A DNA stretch of 64,000 nt from Miltoncostaea sp963771025 (lineage in GTDB: Bacteria; Actinomycetota; Thermoleophilia; Miltoncostaeales; Miltoncostaeaceae). The position numbers were made by a program, and so were the translations under genes. The stretch is from positions 248,001 to 312,000 of the forward strand of contig CAVYRL010000004.1 of the NCBI GenBank assembly GCA_963771025.1. Direction: 5' to 3'. The first letter of the stretch is position 1; every line of letters begins with the position of its first letter. The notes beneath the pieces were generated by a model. That model saw nothing but the letters and a program-made list of their open reading frames with translations. It was not told the origin of the DNA and did no database searches. This document shows, in pieces, positions 35,746 through 44,488 of the stretch.

Positions 35746-37848
35746 GCGACGACCCCTCGGCGCGGCTGGCGCGCACCCTGAGCCCGGAGGGGGTGGCGGT
35801 GATCGGCGCCTCGCCGCGCCCGGGCAGCCTGTCGGGGCGTTTCGTCTCGGGGCTCCTGCGCCACGGCTTCCCCGGCCGGGTGGTGCCGGTCAACCCCAAC
35901 TACGACCAGGTGATGGGGCTGCCGTGCGCGCCATCGATCGGCGCCGCGGGCCCGATCGACCTCGCCGTGCTCGCGGTGCCCCGCCGCCTGGTGATGGAGA
36001 CGCTCGAGGAGTGCGACGCCGCGGGCCTGGCGGGCGTGGTCATCTTCGCCTCCGGCTACTCGGAGACCGGCCCTGAGGGCGCGGCGCAGGAGCGCGAGAT
36101 CGTGGAGTTCGCCGCGCGCACCGGCCTGCGGGTGATCGGACCGAACAGCCCGGGGTTCGTCAACGCCACCCACCGCTGTTCGGTGATCGCCTCCGGGGCG
36201 GCTTTCCGCGAGCCGCTGGTGGCCGGAAGGATGGCGGTGGTCTCCCAGAGCGGCGGTGTGGCCGGGCTCCTGCTGGAGCGGGCGCAGGACCGGGGGGTCG
36301 GCATTTCCCAGGTCATCTGCACCGGCAACGAGGCCGACGTCACCGTCGGCGAGGTGCTGTCGGTGCTCGCCGCCGACCCGGCCACGGGCTCGGCGGCCGT
36401 CTACATGGAGGCCGTGCGCGAGGGCGCGGTGCTACTGGAGGGCCTCCGGGCCATGCGCGAGGCCGGCAAGGGGGTCGTCGTGCTGAAGGTCGGCGCGACC
36501 GAGGCCGGCGCCCGGGCCTCCGCCGCCCACACCGGCGCGCTGGCCGATGACGACGACGTGGTGAACGCGGCGCTCGACGCCTGCGGCGCCGTGCGCGTGA
36601 CCGGCTTCGACGACCTGATCGAGACGGCGGGTCTGCTGGGGGCGCACGGGCCGGCCGCCTCGCCGGCCATCGGCATCGTGTTCGACCTCGGGCGGCGCAG
36701 GAGTGGTCGCGACCGAGGCCGCCGAGCGGGCGGGGCTGGTGCTGCCTCCGCTGGCCGAGGAGACCCGTGCCCGGCTGCTGGCCGCGGCGCCCGATTTCGC
36801 GGCGGTGGCGAACCCCGCCGACATGAGCGGCATGTTCGTGGAGGATCCCGAGATCTTCCGGGGGTCGCTGGCCGCGTTCCTCGAGGAGCCGGCGATCGAG
36901 GCGGTGGTGCTGGTGCTCACGGTCCACCCGCCCGAGCTCTCGAACGAGCTCGCCCGCCGCTCCATCGAGGCGGCCGCGGCCGCGGCGCGCCCCCTCGTGG
37001 TGCTGTGGACGGCCGGGGCGATGAGCGACCCGGCGCGCGCGATGCTGCGCGAGGCCGGCGTCCCGGTGATCGAGGATGCCGACCGGTGCATGACCGCCCT
37101 CGCCGCCCGCGCCCGCGCCGGCGGCGCCCTCCGGGCCCCGGTCGCCCTCCCCGAGGCGACGTTGCCCGACCTCTCGGCGGCGCGCGCCTTCGGCGCCGCC
37201 CTGGAGCACGAGGCGCTGGAGGTGCTCTCGGCGGCCGGTGTGGTGACCGGGCGGACCGTCGCGTGCACGACCCGCGAGGACGCCCGGGCGGCGGCGGCGG
37301 CGATGGGCTTCCCCGTGGTGGTCAAGGCCGCCGCGCGCGACCTGCCGCACAAGAGCGACGCCGGCGGGGTGGTGCTCGGGGTGCCGGGCCCCGACGAGGC
37401 CGCCGCGGCCTTCACGCGCGTCGTCGAGGCCGCCCGGGACGCCGGCGCGCGCCCCGAGGGCGCGATCGTCCAGCGGCAGGCGGCGCCCGGCACGGAGTTG
37501 ATCGTGGGCGTACGGCGACAGGCCGAGCTCGGCCTCTGCCTGGTCGCGGGCCTCGGCGGCGTCCAGGCCGAGCTGCTCGGCGACGTCGCGCGACGCCTGC
37601 TGCCACTGCGGCAGGGCGACGCCCGGGCGATGCTCGACGAGCTGCGCCTGGCACCCGTGCTGCATGGACACCGCGGGGCGCCCGGCGCCGACCTCGACGC
37701 CGTCGCCCGCGCCATCGAGGGCGTGGCGGCCGCATCGGCCGCGCTCGGACCCGACCTCGAGGCCATCGAGGTAAACCCGCTGATCGCCCGCCCCGACGGC
37801 GCGGTGGCCGTTGACGCGCTGCTCCTGTTCCGGAACGGAGGACGATGA
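35742..37848 (+). pseudogene. Second NDP-forming acyl-CoA synthetase, interrupted by a 1-nt frameshift
   Basis: Same domain order as the preceding gene: CoA-binding (LSPEGVAVIGASPRPGSLSGRF), phospho-His segment AAHTGALADDDDVVNAAL, ATP-grasp end (VVVKAAARDLPHKSDAGGVVLGV). The frame opened by GTG 35742 is lost at 36681-36682. Removing one T from GTGTTCGACC restores the conserved GIVSTSGGAGVVATEAAERAG, and the remainder then runs in the +1 frame to TGA 37848. The two halves together give about 701 aa, full family length. A sequencing error is possible; if real, the C-terminal half could be expressed separately from GTG 36703. Overlaps (GTGA, ATGA) at both ends are intact. Confidence 0.8.
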
Positions 37849-38285
37849 GAGACGACTATTCGCATCTGATCGGACATCGCTTTCCCGGTGGCCGGACATC
37901 GATCCCGGCCTGGGTCGACTGGCTCTGGCGCGACGCGGTCCTGTCCGACCCCCGCGCTGACGGCGTCCACCCCGGCCTCGCCTACCTCGCGGCGGTCCAG
38001 GGATCGGGCGTGACCTTCCAGGACATCTTCGACCTGGCCGAAGCCACCGCTGAGAGCGGCCCGATGTTCGGGGAGCAGACCCTCCTCTTCGACGCCCCTC
38101 TGGAGGCCGACACCGAGTACATGGTGGAGGGTGAGGTCACCGACGTGGTGCGCAAGCACGGCCGTCGGGCGGGGACCTTCGACATGCTCACCTTCGAGCT
38201 GCGGGTGCGCGATCCCTCCGGCGCGCTCGTGGCCACCAACGTCAACACCTTCATCTTCCCGCGGGCGTCAGGAGGGGCCGCATGA
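37845..38285 (+). CDS. MaoC-like hotdog-fold protein (N-terminal-type subunit)
   Basis: 146 aa hotdog fold, without the hydratase-2 motif. Starts with ATGA overlap to the acyl-CoA synthetase and overlaps the next gene, which does carry the motif. In two-subunit MaoC enoyl-CoA hydratases (for example ChsH1-ChsH2 of cholesterol side-chain degradation) one subunit lacks the catalytic residues and shapes the substrate site; I infer the same here. Confidence 0.75.
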   Translation: MRDDYSHLIGHRFPGGRTSIPAWVDWLWRDAVLSDPRADGVHPGLAYLAAVQGSGVTFQDIFDLAEATAESGPMFGEQTLLFDAPLEADTEYMVEGEVTDVVRKHGRRAGTFDMLTFELRVRDPSGALVATNVNTFIFPRASGGAA

Positions 38286-38692
38286 GGATCTCCGAGGTTG
38301 AGGCCGGCACCGAGCTGACGCCCTTCGTGGTGGAGTCGGTGAGCGCCGAGAAGATGAAGCTGATGGCCGCGCTGCTGCACGATCCCAACCCGATCCACCT
38401 CGACGAGGAGGCGGTCCGGACCCTCGGGATGGGCGACCGGGTGGTGAACCAGGGCCCGGCCAACCAGGCGTATCTGATCAACATGCTGCTCGGCTTCGCG
38501 GGCGATCCCGGAGCGATCCGCCGGGTCAACGTGCGCTTCCTCGGCAACGTCTTCGCGGGCGATCGGGTCGAATGCCGAGGGCGCGTGACCGAGGTCGACC
38601 GCGCTGCCGGGCTCGTGACCGTGGAGCTCGAGGAGTCGGTGGACGGCGTCCCGGTGATGGCCGGCAGCGCGACGGTCGCGCTTCTCGACTAG
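38282..38692 (+). CDS. MaoC-like enoyl-CoA hydratase, catalytic subunit
   Basis: 136 aa hotdog fold. The hydratase-2 motif is visible as LLHDPNPIHLDEEAVRTLGMG at about residues 34-54 with the catalytic Asp and His, followed by VNQGPANQAYLINML and the strand region RRVNVRFLGNVFAGD. Expected to hydrate a bulky 2-enoyl-CoA with the overlapping upstream subunit. Confidence 0.85.
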   Translation: MRISEVEAGTELTPFVVESVSAEKMKLMAALLHDPNPIHLDEEAVRTLGMGDRVVNQGPANQAYLINMLLGFAGDPGAIRRVNVRFLGNVFAGDRVECRGRVTEVDRAAGLVTVELEESVDGVPVMAGSATVALLD

Positions 38693-38696
38693 CGCG

Positions 38697-39710
38697 ATGA
38701 GGTTCGGGCTCGTTCTGCCGATCACGAGGGCCGACGGCGACCTCGCGGGGCTGCTGGGTGAGCTGGCGGCCGAGGCGCGGGCGGCCGAAGCGGCTGGCTT
38801 CGACGCCGTCTTCCTCCCCGAGTTCCACCAGGCGCGCGGGGCAGGTGCGGTGGTCTCGCCACTGCTCGTGCTGGCGCACCTAGCCGCCCACGCCCCCGGC
38901 ATCCGGGTCGGGACCGCCGTATTGGCGGGGCCCCTGCATCACCCGGTGCGCCTGGCCGAGGACGCCATCATGCTCGACCTGCTCACCGGCGGGGGGTTCG
39001 TCCTGGGCCTGGGGATCGGGCACCTGGAGGTCGACTTCGCCGCCTTCGGAGTGCCGCACGCCCGGCGCGCGCGTGTGCTCGACGAGGTGCTCGACGTGCT
39101 GGACGCCTCCTTCTCGGGTGAGCCGTTTCGCCACGAGGGCGGTCAGTACCGGATCGCCTCCACGGGCATCACCCCCCGGCCCCTGAGCCGGCCGAGGCCC
39201 GAGATCTGGATCGGGGCGCACTCGGCCTCCGGGCTCGACCGGGCCGCCCGCCGGGCGGACCGCTGGCTGGCCGATCCCCAGCGGGACGTCGCGACGATCG
39301 CCCGGCTGGCCGATGCCTACCGCGCGCGCTGCGCCGTCCACGGCGCCACCCCGCGGATCGCCCTCTTCCGCGAGGCCTGGATCGCTGACGACCGCGCGCA
39401 GGCGGCCCGGGAGTGGGGGCCGCACGCCCTGGCAGTCCACCGCCTGTACTGGCACGTGGGCACCTACCGGCCCCATCTCGAGCCGTGGGCCGAGGGGATC
39501 GACCGCGAGGACTTCACCCTCGACCGGGTGGCGCCGGGCCGCTTCCTGATGGGCTCGGGCGCCGAGATCCGCGACGAGGTGTCCTCATGGGCCGCGGCGA
39601 CCGGGGCCGACTACCTCGCCCTTCGGTTCGGCCAGCCGGGCGGGCCGCCCCACGAGGCGGTGCTCGAGGCCCTCGCCCGCTTCGGCGAGGAGGTCATCGC
39701 CCGCACGTAG
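38697..39710 (+). CDS. LLM-class flavin/F420-dependent oxidoreductase
   Basis: 337 aa luciferase-like TIM barrel. Segments AEAAGFDAVFLPEF, GTAVLAGPLHHPVRLAEDAIMLDLLTGGGFVLGLGIG, RPRPEIWIGAHSASGLDRAARRADRWLADP are the usual LLM blocks. Cofactor (FMN or F420) cannot be told apart. Last gene of the plus operon; 4 bp after the MaoC gene. Roles seen for such enzymes include monooxygenation and double-bond reduction. Confidence 0.88.
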   Translation: MRFGLVLPITRADGDLAGLLGELAAEARAAEAAGFDAVFLPEFHQARGAGAVVSPLLVLAHLAAHAPGIRVGTAVLAGPLHHPVRLAEDAIMLDLLTGGGFVLGLGIGHLEVDFAAFGVPHARRARVLDEVLDVLDASFSGEPFRHEGGQYRIASTGITPRPLSRPRPEIWIGAHSASGLDRAARRADRWLADPQRDVATIARLADAYRARCAVHGATPRIALFREAWIADDRAQAAREWGPHALAVHRLYWHVGTYRPHLEPWAEGIDREDFTLDRVAPGRFLMGSGAEIRDEVSSWAAATGADYLALRFGQPGGPPHEAVLEALARFGEEVIART

Positions 39711-39715
39711 GCTCG

Positions 39716-39745
39716 CCCGGCGAACCTCTTTCGAGGACGACCGGG
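39716..39745. terminator. Hairpin between convergent LLM genes
   Basis: Outer stem CCCGG (39716-39720) with CCGGG (39741-39745) encloses inner stem CCTC (39725-39728) with GAGG (39733-39736) and a TTTC loop. It fills the 38-bp convergent spacer, consistent with a bidirectional terminator; no T-tract. Confidence 0.4.
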
Positions 39746-39748
39746 ACG

Positions 39749-40678
39749 TCATTCCGGGACGGCGTCGTCGGGGCGCACCGCCTCCTCGACCGGCCCGACG
39801 GCCTCGATCTGGATCTCGCGCAGCCAGGGGACCAGGTCGCCGGCCATCGGCACGACCACGAACTTGCTGGCCCCCTCGGCCACGAAGCGCTCCAGCAGCC
39901 GCCGCAGCGCGGGGGCTCCGATCGCCACGTGATCCTCGCGCGCGAGCCCGGCGCGGCGGTCCAGCAGCGCCCGTGCCGGTGCTGTCAGGCAGGACTCGTC
40001 GGGGGCGGCGAACAGCGTCGTGCCGTAGTGATCGTCGTCGATCGACCGGCCGGCCTCGGCCGCGGCCTCCCGGATCGTGGCGATCAGGCCCGCCATCTCG
40101 GACGGCGCGACGAACGATCCGAGCCAGCCGTCCGCGAGGCGCCCGGCCCGGCGCAGGGCCCGGGGCGCATGCCCGGCGAGCCAGATCTCGATCCGGGGGC
40201 GGGTGGGACGGGGGGCGATGGTGACGTCCTCGAACGACCAGAAACGGCCCTCGTGCGAGACTGGCGCTCCGGCCCAGAGCGCCCGTACGATCGACAGGCA
40301 CTCCGCCAGGCGGGCGGGCCGCTCCGTGCGCTCGATGCCGATCGCACGACTCTCGCGCGGCTCGTCGATGCCGAGGCCCATGGCCGGGAAGATGCGCCCG
40401 CCCGAGATCACGTCGAGCGTCGCCAGTTCCTTGGCCAGGAGCACCGGGTTCCGGGCCGGGGCGACGATCACTCCGGTGCCGAGCTTGAGGCGCTCGGTGC
40501 GCGCGGCCACCGCGGCCAGGGTGAGCAGCGGTGCCGGGTCCCCGAGAGTGGCGGTGTCACTCAGCCACAGCGAGTCGTAGCCGACTTCCTCCATGACCTC
40601 GACCGCCTCCCAGAATCCCGTGGAGCCCGGCTCGACCGCCTCGAACGGGTTCCATCCGAGCCCGACGCGAACGCTCAT
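39749..40678 (-). CDS. LLM-class flavin/F420-dependent oxidoreductase
   Basis: 309 aa. Luciferase-like blocks: VMEEVGYDSLWLSDTATLGDPAPLLTLAAVAA, LKLGTGVIVAPARNPVLLAKELATLDVISGGRIFPAMGLGI, PRIEIWLAGHAPRALRRAGRLADGWLGSF. ATG 40678 overlaps the EamA stop as ATGA, so it is the downstream partner of that transporter. Only moderately similar to the LLM gene it converges with. Substrate unknown. Confidence 0.87.
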   Translation of the reverse strand: MSVRVGLGWNPFEAVEPGSTGFWEAVEVMEEVGYDSLWLSDTATLGDPAPLLTLAAVAARTERLKLGTGVIVAPARNPVLLAKELATLDVISGGRIFPAMGLGIDEPRESRAIGIERTERPARLAECLSIVRALWAGAPVSHEGRFWSFEDVTIAPRPTRPRIEIWLAGHAPRALRRAGRLADGWLGSFVAPSEMAGLIATIREAAAEAGRSIDDDHYGTTLFAAPDESCLTAPARALLDRRAGLAREDHVAIGAPALRRLLERFVAEGASKFVVVPMAGDLVPWLREIQIEAVGPVEEAVRPDDAVPE

Positions 40679-41631
40679 GGACCACCTCCCACGATCGGCT
40701 CCGCAGCGCGGAGCGGCCAACGTGCCTGCAACACGACGACGGAACCCAGCACGAGCAGTCCCCCGATGACCTGGATGAAGGTGAGGGTCTCATCGAGGAC
40801 GACGATCGCGAGGCCGGCCGTCATCGCCGGCTGGGACGCGCTCAGGATCGTCGCGGTGGACGGCCCCGAGAGCGCCGTGCCCGCGATGAGCGCCGCGACC
40901 GGCACCACGGTGCCTAACAGGGCCATCATGATCACGATGCCCCAGCCCTCACGGGTCGAGGGGAACTGCGGGTCGGCGCTCACGACCGCCACGACGAGGA
41001 ACGGGATGAGACCGCCGGTGATGATGGCGGCCGAGAGCGTCAGCGGCGGGACGTTGGCGACGACGGCGTGGGTGATCAGCATGAATGTCGAGTAGACGAC
41101 CGCACACCCGAGCGCCAGCGCCACACCGACGGGGTCGATCTCGCCCAGGCCCCCTCCGCCCACCAGAACGAGCGAGATGCCGGCGAGCGACAGGGGGATC
41201 GCCGCGATCTGGCCGGGTATGAGCCGCTCCCGCCCGAGACAGACCGCGGCGACCGCCACCATGACCGGGGCGACGAAGACCAGGAGGGTCGCGAGGGTGG
41301 CCGAGATCCTCTCCAGCGCCGCGAAGTAGAACCCGTTCTGGCCGGCGTAGAAGACCAGCCCCAACACGAGGCCGATGACGACGCCGCGGCGGCTCGGCCC
41401 GGCGTCGAACCAGAGGGCGAGCATCCAGAGGACCACGGCGGCGATCGCGAACCGTCCCACCAGGAGCGAGGAGACCGACAACCCCTGCTCGAAGCCCAGC
41501 TTCCCCAGGATCGGCACCGCCGCGTAGGTGACCGCCGAGACCAGGCAGAGAGCCACCCCGATGCCGGCGGGCGTGCCCAGGCCAGCCCGGGCGTGCAAGG
41601 GGCGGCCCGGAGGCCGCCCCTTGCCCTGCAT
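40675..41631 (-). CDS. EamA/DMT-family permease
   Basis: 318 aa, ten predicted helices arranged as two EamA repeats (SAVTYAAVPILGKLGFEQGLS and the second starting near DPVGVALALGCAVVYSTFML). Drug/metabolite-type exporter or importer, substrate unknown. ATG 41631 is the longest start, but codons 3-12 then lie inside a strong hairpin (41596-41623); GTG at about 41556 would begin just at the first helix and may be the real start. Probably transcribed from the binding-protein gene upstream if the hairpin is read through. Confidence 0.82.
   Translation of the reverse strand: MQGKGRPPGRPLHARAGLGTPAGIGVALCLVSAVTYAAVPILGKLGFEQGLSVSSLLVGRFAIAAVVLWMLALWFDAGPSRRGVVIGLVLGLVFYAGQNGFYFAALERISATLATLLVFVAPVMVAVAAVCLGRERLIPGQIAAIPLSLAGISLVLVGGGGLGEIDPVGVALALGCAVVYSTFMLITHAVVANVPPLTLSAAIITGGLIPFLVVAVVSADPQFPSTREGWGIVIMMALLGTVVPVAALIAGTALSGPSTATILSASQPAMTAGLAIVVLDETLTFIQVIGGLLVLGSVVVLQARWPLRAAEPIVGGGP
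41596..41623 (-). terminator. 12-bp perfect hairpin after the binding-protein gene
   Basis: CAAGGGGCGGCC (41596-41607) and GGCCGCCCCTTG (41612-41623) pair perfectly around a 4-nt loop. It begins 27 nt after the stop of the binding-protein gene on the minus strand. No U-tract follows, so it may be an attenuator or an mRNA-stabilising 3' end rather than a full terminator. Confidence 0.5.
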
Positions 41632-41649
41632 CAGAACCCCGGGACGCTC

Positions 41650-42831
41650 CTACGCGCCCTTGACGTTCGTGAACTCGTTCTTCCACTTCGTGGTGAAGAA
41701 CGTCTGGTAGTCGTTCTCCGGCACGCGGTACTCGCCGGCCGGCGGGAGGTTGGTGGTGTCGACGATGACGTAGTCGTAGATCGTGCCCATGCCCTCGTAC
41801 TCGGGCTGCGGCAGCGGAGACATCGGCGTGTCGCGCCCGAGGAAGCCGGCGATCTGATCGACCGCCACCCATCCGGAGGCGTCGTACGGCACGTCGGAGA
41901 CGGCGTCGATCGCACCCCCGCGCATCAGCTCGACGGTGGCGAGGTCCGCGTGGAACGTGACCACCATCGGCTTGTCCGGGAACTGCTTACCCGGGAACTT
42001 GGCCGACACGGCCTGGCCACCGGCCTGCCCGGCCGAGTCGAACCCGAACCAGAAGGCCTTGAGGTTGGGGTTGGCGGTCAGCTGGTCGTTGACCTGCTTG
42101 CGCGTGCCCTCGACCAGGTTGGCGGCGTCCGTGGTCGCCTCGACGGCGATCTTGACCTTCGACTGGTCCTTGACGGCGGCCCGCAGGGTGTCGGTGCGCT
42201 CGGTGGACCACTGCACGGGGTAGTCGGTGACGGCGATCGGGACGGTGTCCGCGCTGAGCTCGGTCAGCTTCGGCATGAGGTAGTCCGTCAGGACCTGCCC
42301 GGCCTTGCTCTCATCGGGGTAGTAGGTGCCGGCGAAGAGCGGGTCCGGGGCCACCTGGCCCGAGAACTCGACCACCGGGACGTTCTGCTTCTTGGCCTTG
42401 TTGAGCTGGGCCTTGATGAGGGACGGCTCGATGCCGAGCACGACCAGGACGTCAACGTTCTGGTCGAGCAGCGTGTCGGCGCAGCGGGCCATCTTGGTCG
42501 GGTCACCCTGCGCGTCGCAGGAGTTCACCTTCCAGCCCACCACCGTGGCCGCCTCCTTGAACGTGCGCTCGGCACGCTGGGCGGACTCCACCGCCCCGAC
42601 GATGTTGACGAAGCCGACCGTGGTGGCCGGCAGGGCGACCGGGGTGCCCGCGGCGGTCGCCGCGGCCAGCCCGCTCTCCTTGGCCTTCTCGGCGCGGGCA
42701 GCGTCGCCGCCCTGGGCGGTCGTGTCCGCCGCCGACGACGACGACGAGCTGTCGCTGCCGCATGCCGCGGCGACGATGGCGAGCCCGCAAACGAGTGCGG
42801 CGAGACCGACCCATGTGAACCGTCTCTTCAT
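41650..42831 (-). CDS. ABC transporter substrate-binding lipoprotein, type 1 periplasmic fold (SBP-1)
   Basis: 393 aa. Lipoprotein signal: MKRRF, hydrophobic core, lipobox AAACG at about 21-25, then a Ser-rich linker. The mature part is an RbsB-like sugar-binding-protein fold (TVGFVNIVGAVESAQRAERTFKEAA, NVDVLVVLGIEPSLIKAQLNKAKKQNVPVV). Binds substrate outside the membrane for the adjacent ABC ATPase and permease. It has its own regulon palindrome (42866-42887) 35 bp before the ATG. Clear paralogue of SBP-2 at 50667-51818. The ligand is more likely a pathway substrate than a sugar, judging by the regulon. Confidence 0.88.
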   Translation of the reverse strand: MKRRFTWVGLAALVCGLAIVAAACGSDSSSSSSAADTTAQGGDAARAEKAKESGLAAATAAGTPVALPATTVGFVNIVGAVESAQRAERTFKEAATVVGWKVNSCDAQGDPTKMARCADTLLDQNVDVLVVLGIEPSLIKAQLNKAKKQNVPVVEFSGQVAPDPLFAGTYYPDESKAGQVLTDYLMPKLTELSADTVPIAVTDYPVQWSTERTDTLRAAVKDQSKVKIAVEATTDAANLVEGTRKQVNDQLTANPNLKAFWFGFDSAGQAGGQAVSAKFPGKQFPDKPMVVTFHADLATVELMRGGAIDAVSDVPYDASGWVAVDQIAGFLGRDTPMSPLPQPEYEGMGTIYDYVIVDTTNLPPAGEYRVPENDYQTFFTTKWKNEFTNVKGA

Positions 42832-42865
42832 GCCTTCCCCCTTGGAATCCTATGACGCGCGGACA

Positions 42866-42887
42866 TTCAAACGACCGGTTGGTTGAA
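42866..42887. promoter_or_regulatory. Regulon palindrome C
   Basis: Arms TTCAAACGACC and GGTTGGTTGAA, 9 of 11 symmetric, upstream of SBP-1. Confidence 0.65.
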
Positions 42888-42892
42888 AACCC

Positions 42893-42914
42893 GTCGATCG
42901 TACGATTGGTCACG
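42893..42914. promoter_or_regulatory. Degenerate second copy of the regulon palindrome
   Basis: Arms GTCGATCGTAC and GATTGGTCACG keep the GATTGGT core but match the consensus at only about 6 of 11 positions per arm. It follows palindrome C after 5 bp, so tandem binding is possible. Confidence 0.3.
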
Positions 42915-42943
42915 AACTAGGTCAAGAGCCGACGTGGTTTCAC

Positions 42944-44488
42944 TCAGACGTCAGCGTCGGCGTAGCACCGCTCCACCAGCGCCGCATCGGTCACCCCCTC
43001 GCCGTCGAGCTCGCCGACCAGCCGCCCCTCGCGCATCACGAGGACCCGATTGCAGGTCCCCACCAGCTCGGCGAACTCCGATGAGATGAAGATCACGGCG
43101 TGACCGGCGAGGGCCAGCTCCTCCATCCGCCGGTAGACGTCGTCCTTGCCCTCGACATCGATGCCGTGGGTGGGCTCGTCGAAGATGAAGACGTCGGCGC
43201 GCGACTGGAGCCACTTGGCCAGCACGACCTTCTGCTGGTTGCCTCCCGACAGGTATCGCACCGGGTGCTCGACGTTCCCGGCCTTGATCCCGAGCCGGGA
43301 CACCATCTCGTTGGCCGTGGCGCGCTCGCGGCGGACCTGCGGCATGGGCACCCCTTTGGCGACGCGGAAGCGGGGCAGCACGACGAGGGTGATGTTCTTG
43401 CGAATGCTGAAGTCGAGCACGGCGCCCTGGCTGCGCCGGTCCTCGGGCAGCAGCACGATGCCGTGACGGCGGCTGTCGCTGGGATTCGAGATCTTGACCT
43501 CGCGTCCGCGCATCAGGATCCGGCCGCCCGGCCGGCGGTCGGCGCCGATGATGAGGCGCACCAGCTCGGTGCGGCCCGAGCCGACCAGCCCGGCGATGCC
43601 GAGCAGCTCCCCGGCACGGACGCTGAAGCTCACGTCCTCGACCACGCCCGGCAGGGTGAGGCCCTCCACGCGCAGGAGCTCCTCACCGCGCTCGGCGTTC
43701 AGTACCGCCCGTTTGCGGTTCTCGGTCGCGACCTCGGCCGTGCCCGTGATGTGGGCGATCAGGCTCGCCCTGTCCAGGTCGGGGGTCGGGCAGGAGAAGA
43801 CGATCCTGCCGTCCCTCATCACGCTCACCCAGTCGGTGATCTGGAAGATCTCGTCGAGCCGGTGGGTGACGTAGACGACCGCGACGCCGGTCTCCGCGAG
43901 GCTGCGCACGACCCGGTGGAGCTGCTCGATCTCCTCGTTCGCCAGCGAGGCGCTCGGCTCGTCCAGCACCAGCACCCGAGCGTCGGTCGCCATCCCGCGG
44001 GCGATCATCACCATCCGCTGGTTGGCGACACTGAGGGATGAGACCAGGGTCTTGGGGTTGATGTCCTCGGCTCCGAGGCGCTCGAGCACCTCGCCCACCC
44101 TGCTCCGCAGCCGCCGCCGGTCGAGGAGGACGCCGAAGCGCTTCGGGTATCCGAGCCCCAGCTCGACGTTTTCGGCCACCGTCAGGTTGGGAACGTCCGC
44201 GAGCTCCTGATGGACGAACGACAGGCCGAGCGCGGTCGCCTGGTGCGGCGTATGGATCTCGACCGGCTCCCCGGAGATGAGGATCTCACCCTCGTCGGGG
44301 CGGGTGGCGCCGGCCAAGATCTTGATCAGCGTGCTCTTGCCCGCGCCGTTCTTGCCGACGAGGCCGAGCACCTGGCCCGCCCCGATCGCGCCCTCGGCGT
44401 GGTCGAGGGCGAGCACGCCCGGATACCGCTTGACGAGCCCCCTGACGGCGATCAGCGGCGGGGACCGCGTGCCGGCGAGCGTGCTCAT
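42944..44488 (-). CDS. Sugar-type ABC transporter ATP-binding protein with two ABC domains (RbsA/MglA-like)
   Basis: 514 aa. First ABC domain: Walker A GKNGAGKST, signature LSVANQ, Walker B VLVLDEPSAS. Second: degenerate Walker A GLVGSGRTEL, signature LSGGNQQKV, Walker B VFIFDEPTHG. That asymmetry is normal for RbsA/MglA-type proteins. Drives import through the overlapping permease. ATG 44488 overlaps the permease stop as ATGA. Confidence 0.93.
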   Translation of the reverse strand: MSTLAGTRSPPLIAVRGLVKRYPGVLALDHAEGAIGAGQVLGLVGKNGAGKSTLIKILAGATRPDEGEILISGEPVEIHTPHQATALGLSFVHQELADVPNLTVAENVELGLGYPKRFGVLLDRRRLRSRVGEVLERLGAEDINPKTLVSSLSVANQRMVMIARGMATDARVLVLDEPSASLANEEIEQLHRVVRSLAETGVAVVYVTHRLDEIFQITDWVSVMRDGRIVFSCPTPDLDRASLIAHITGTAEVATENRKRAVLNAERGEELLRVEGLTLPGVVEDVSFSVRAGELLGIAGLVGSGRTELVRLIIGADRRPGGRILMRGREVKISNPSDSRRHGIVLLPEDRRSQGAVLDFSIRKNITLVVLPRFRVAKGVPMPQVRRERATANEMVSRLGIKAGNVEHPVRYLSGGNQQKVVLAKWLQSRADVFIFDEPTHGIDVEGKDDVYRRMEELALAGHAVIFISSEFAELVGTCNRVLVMREGRLVGELDGEGVTDAALVERCYADADV

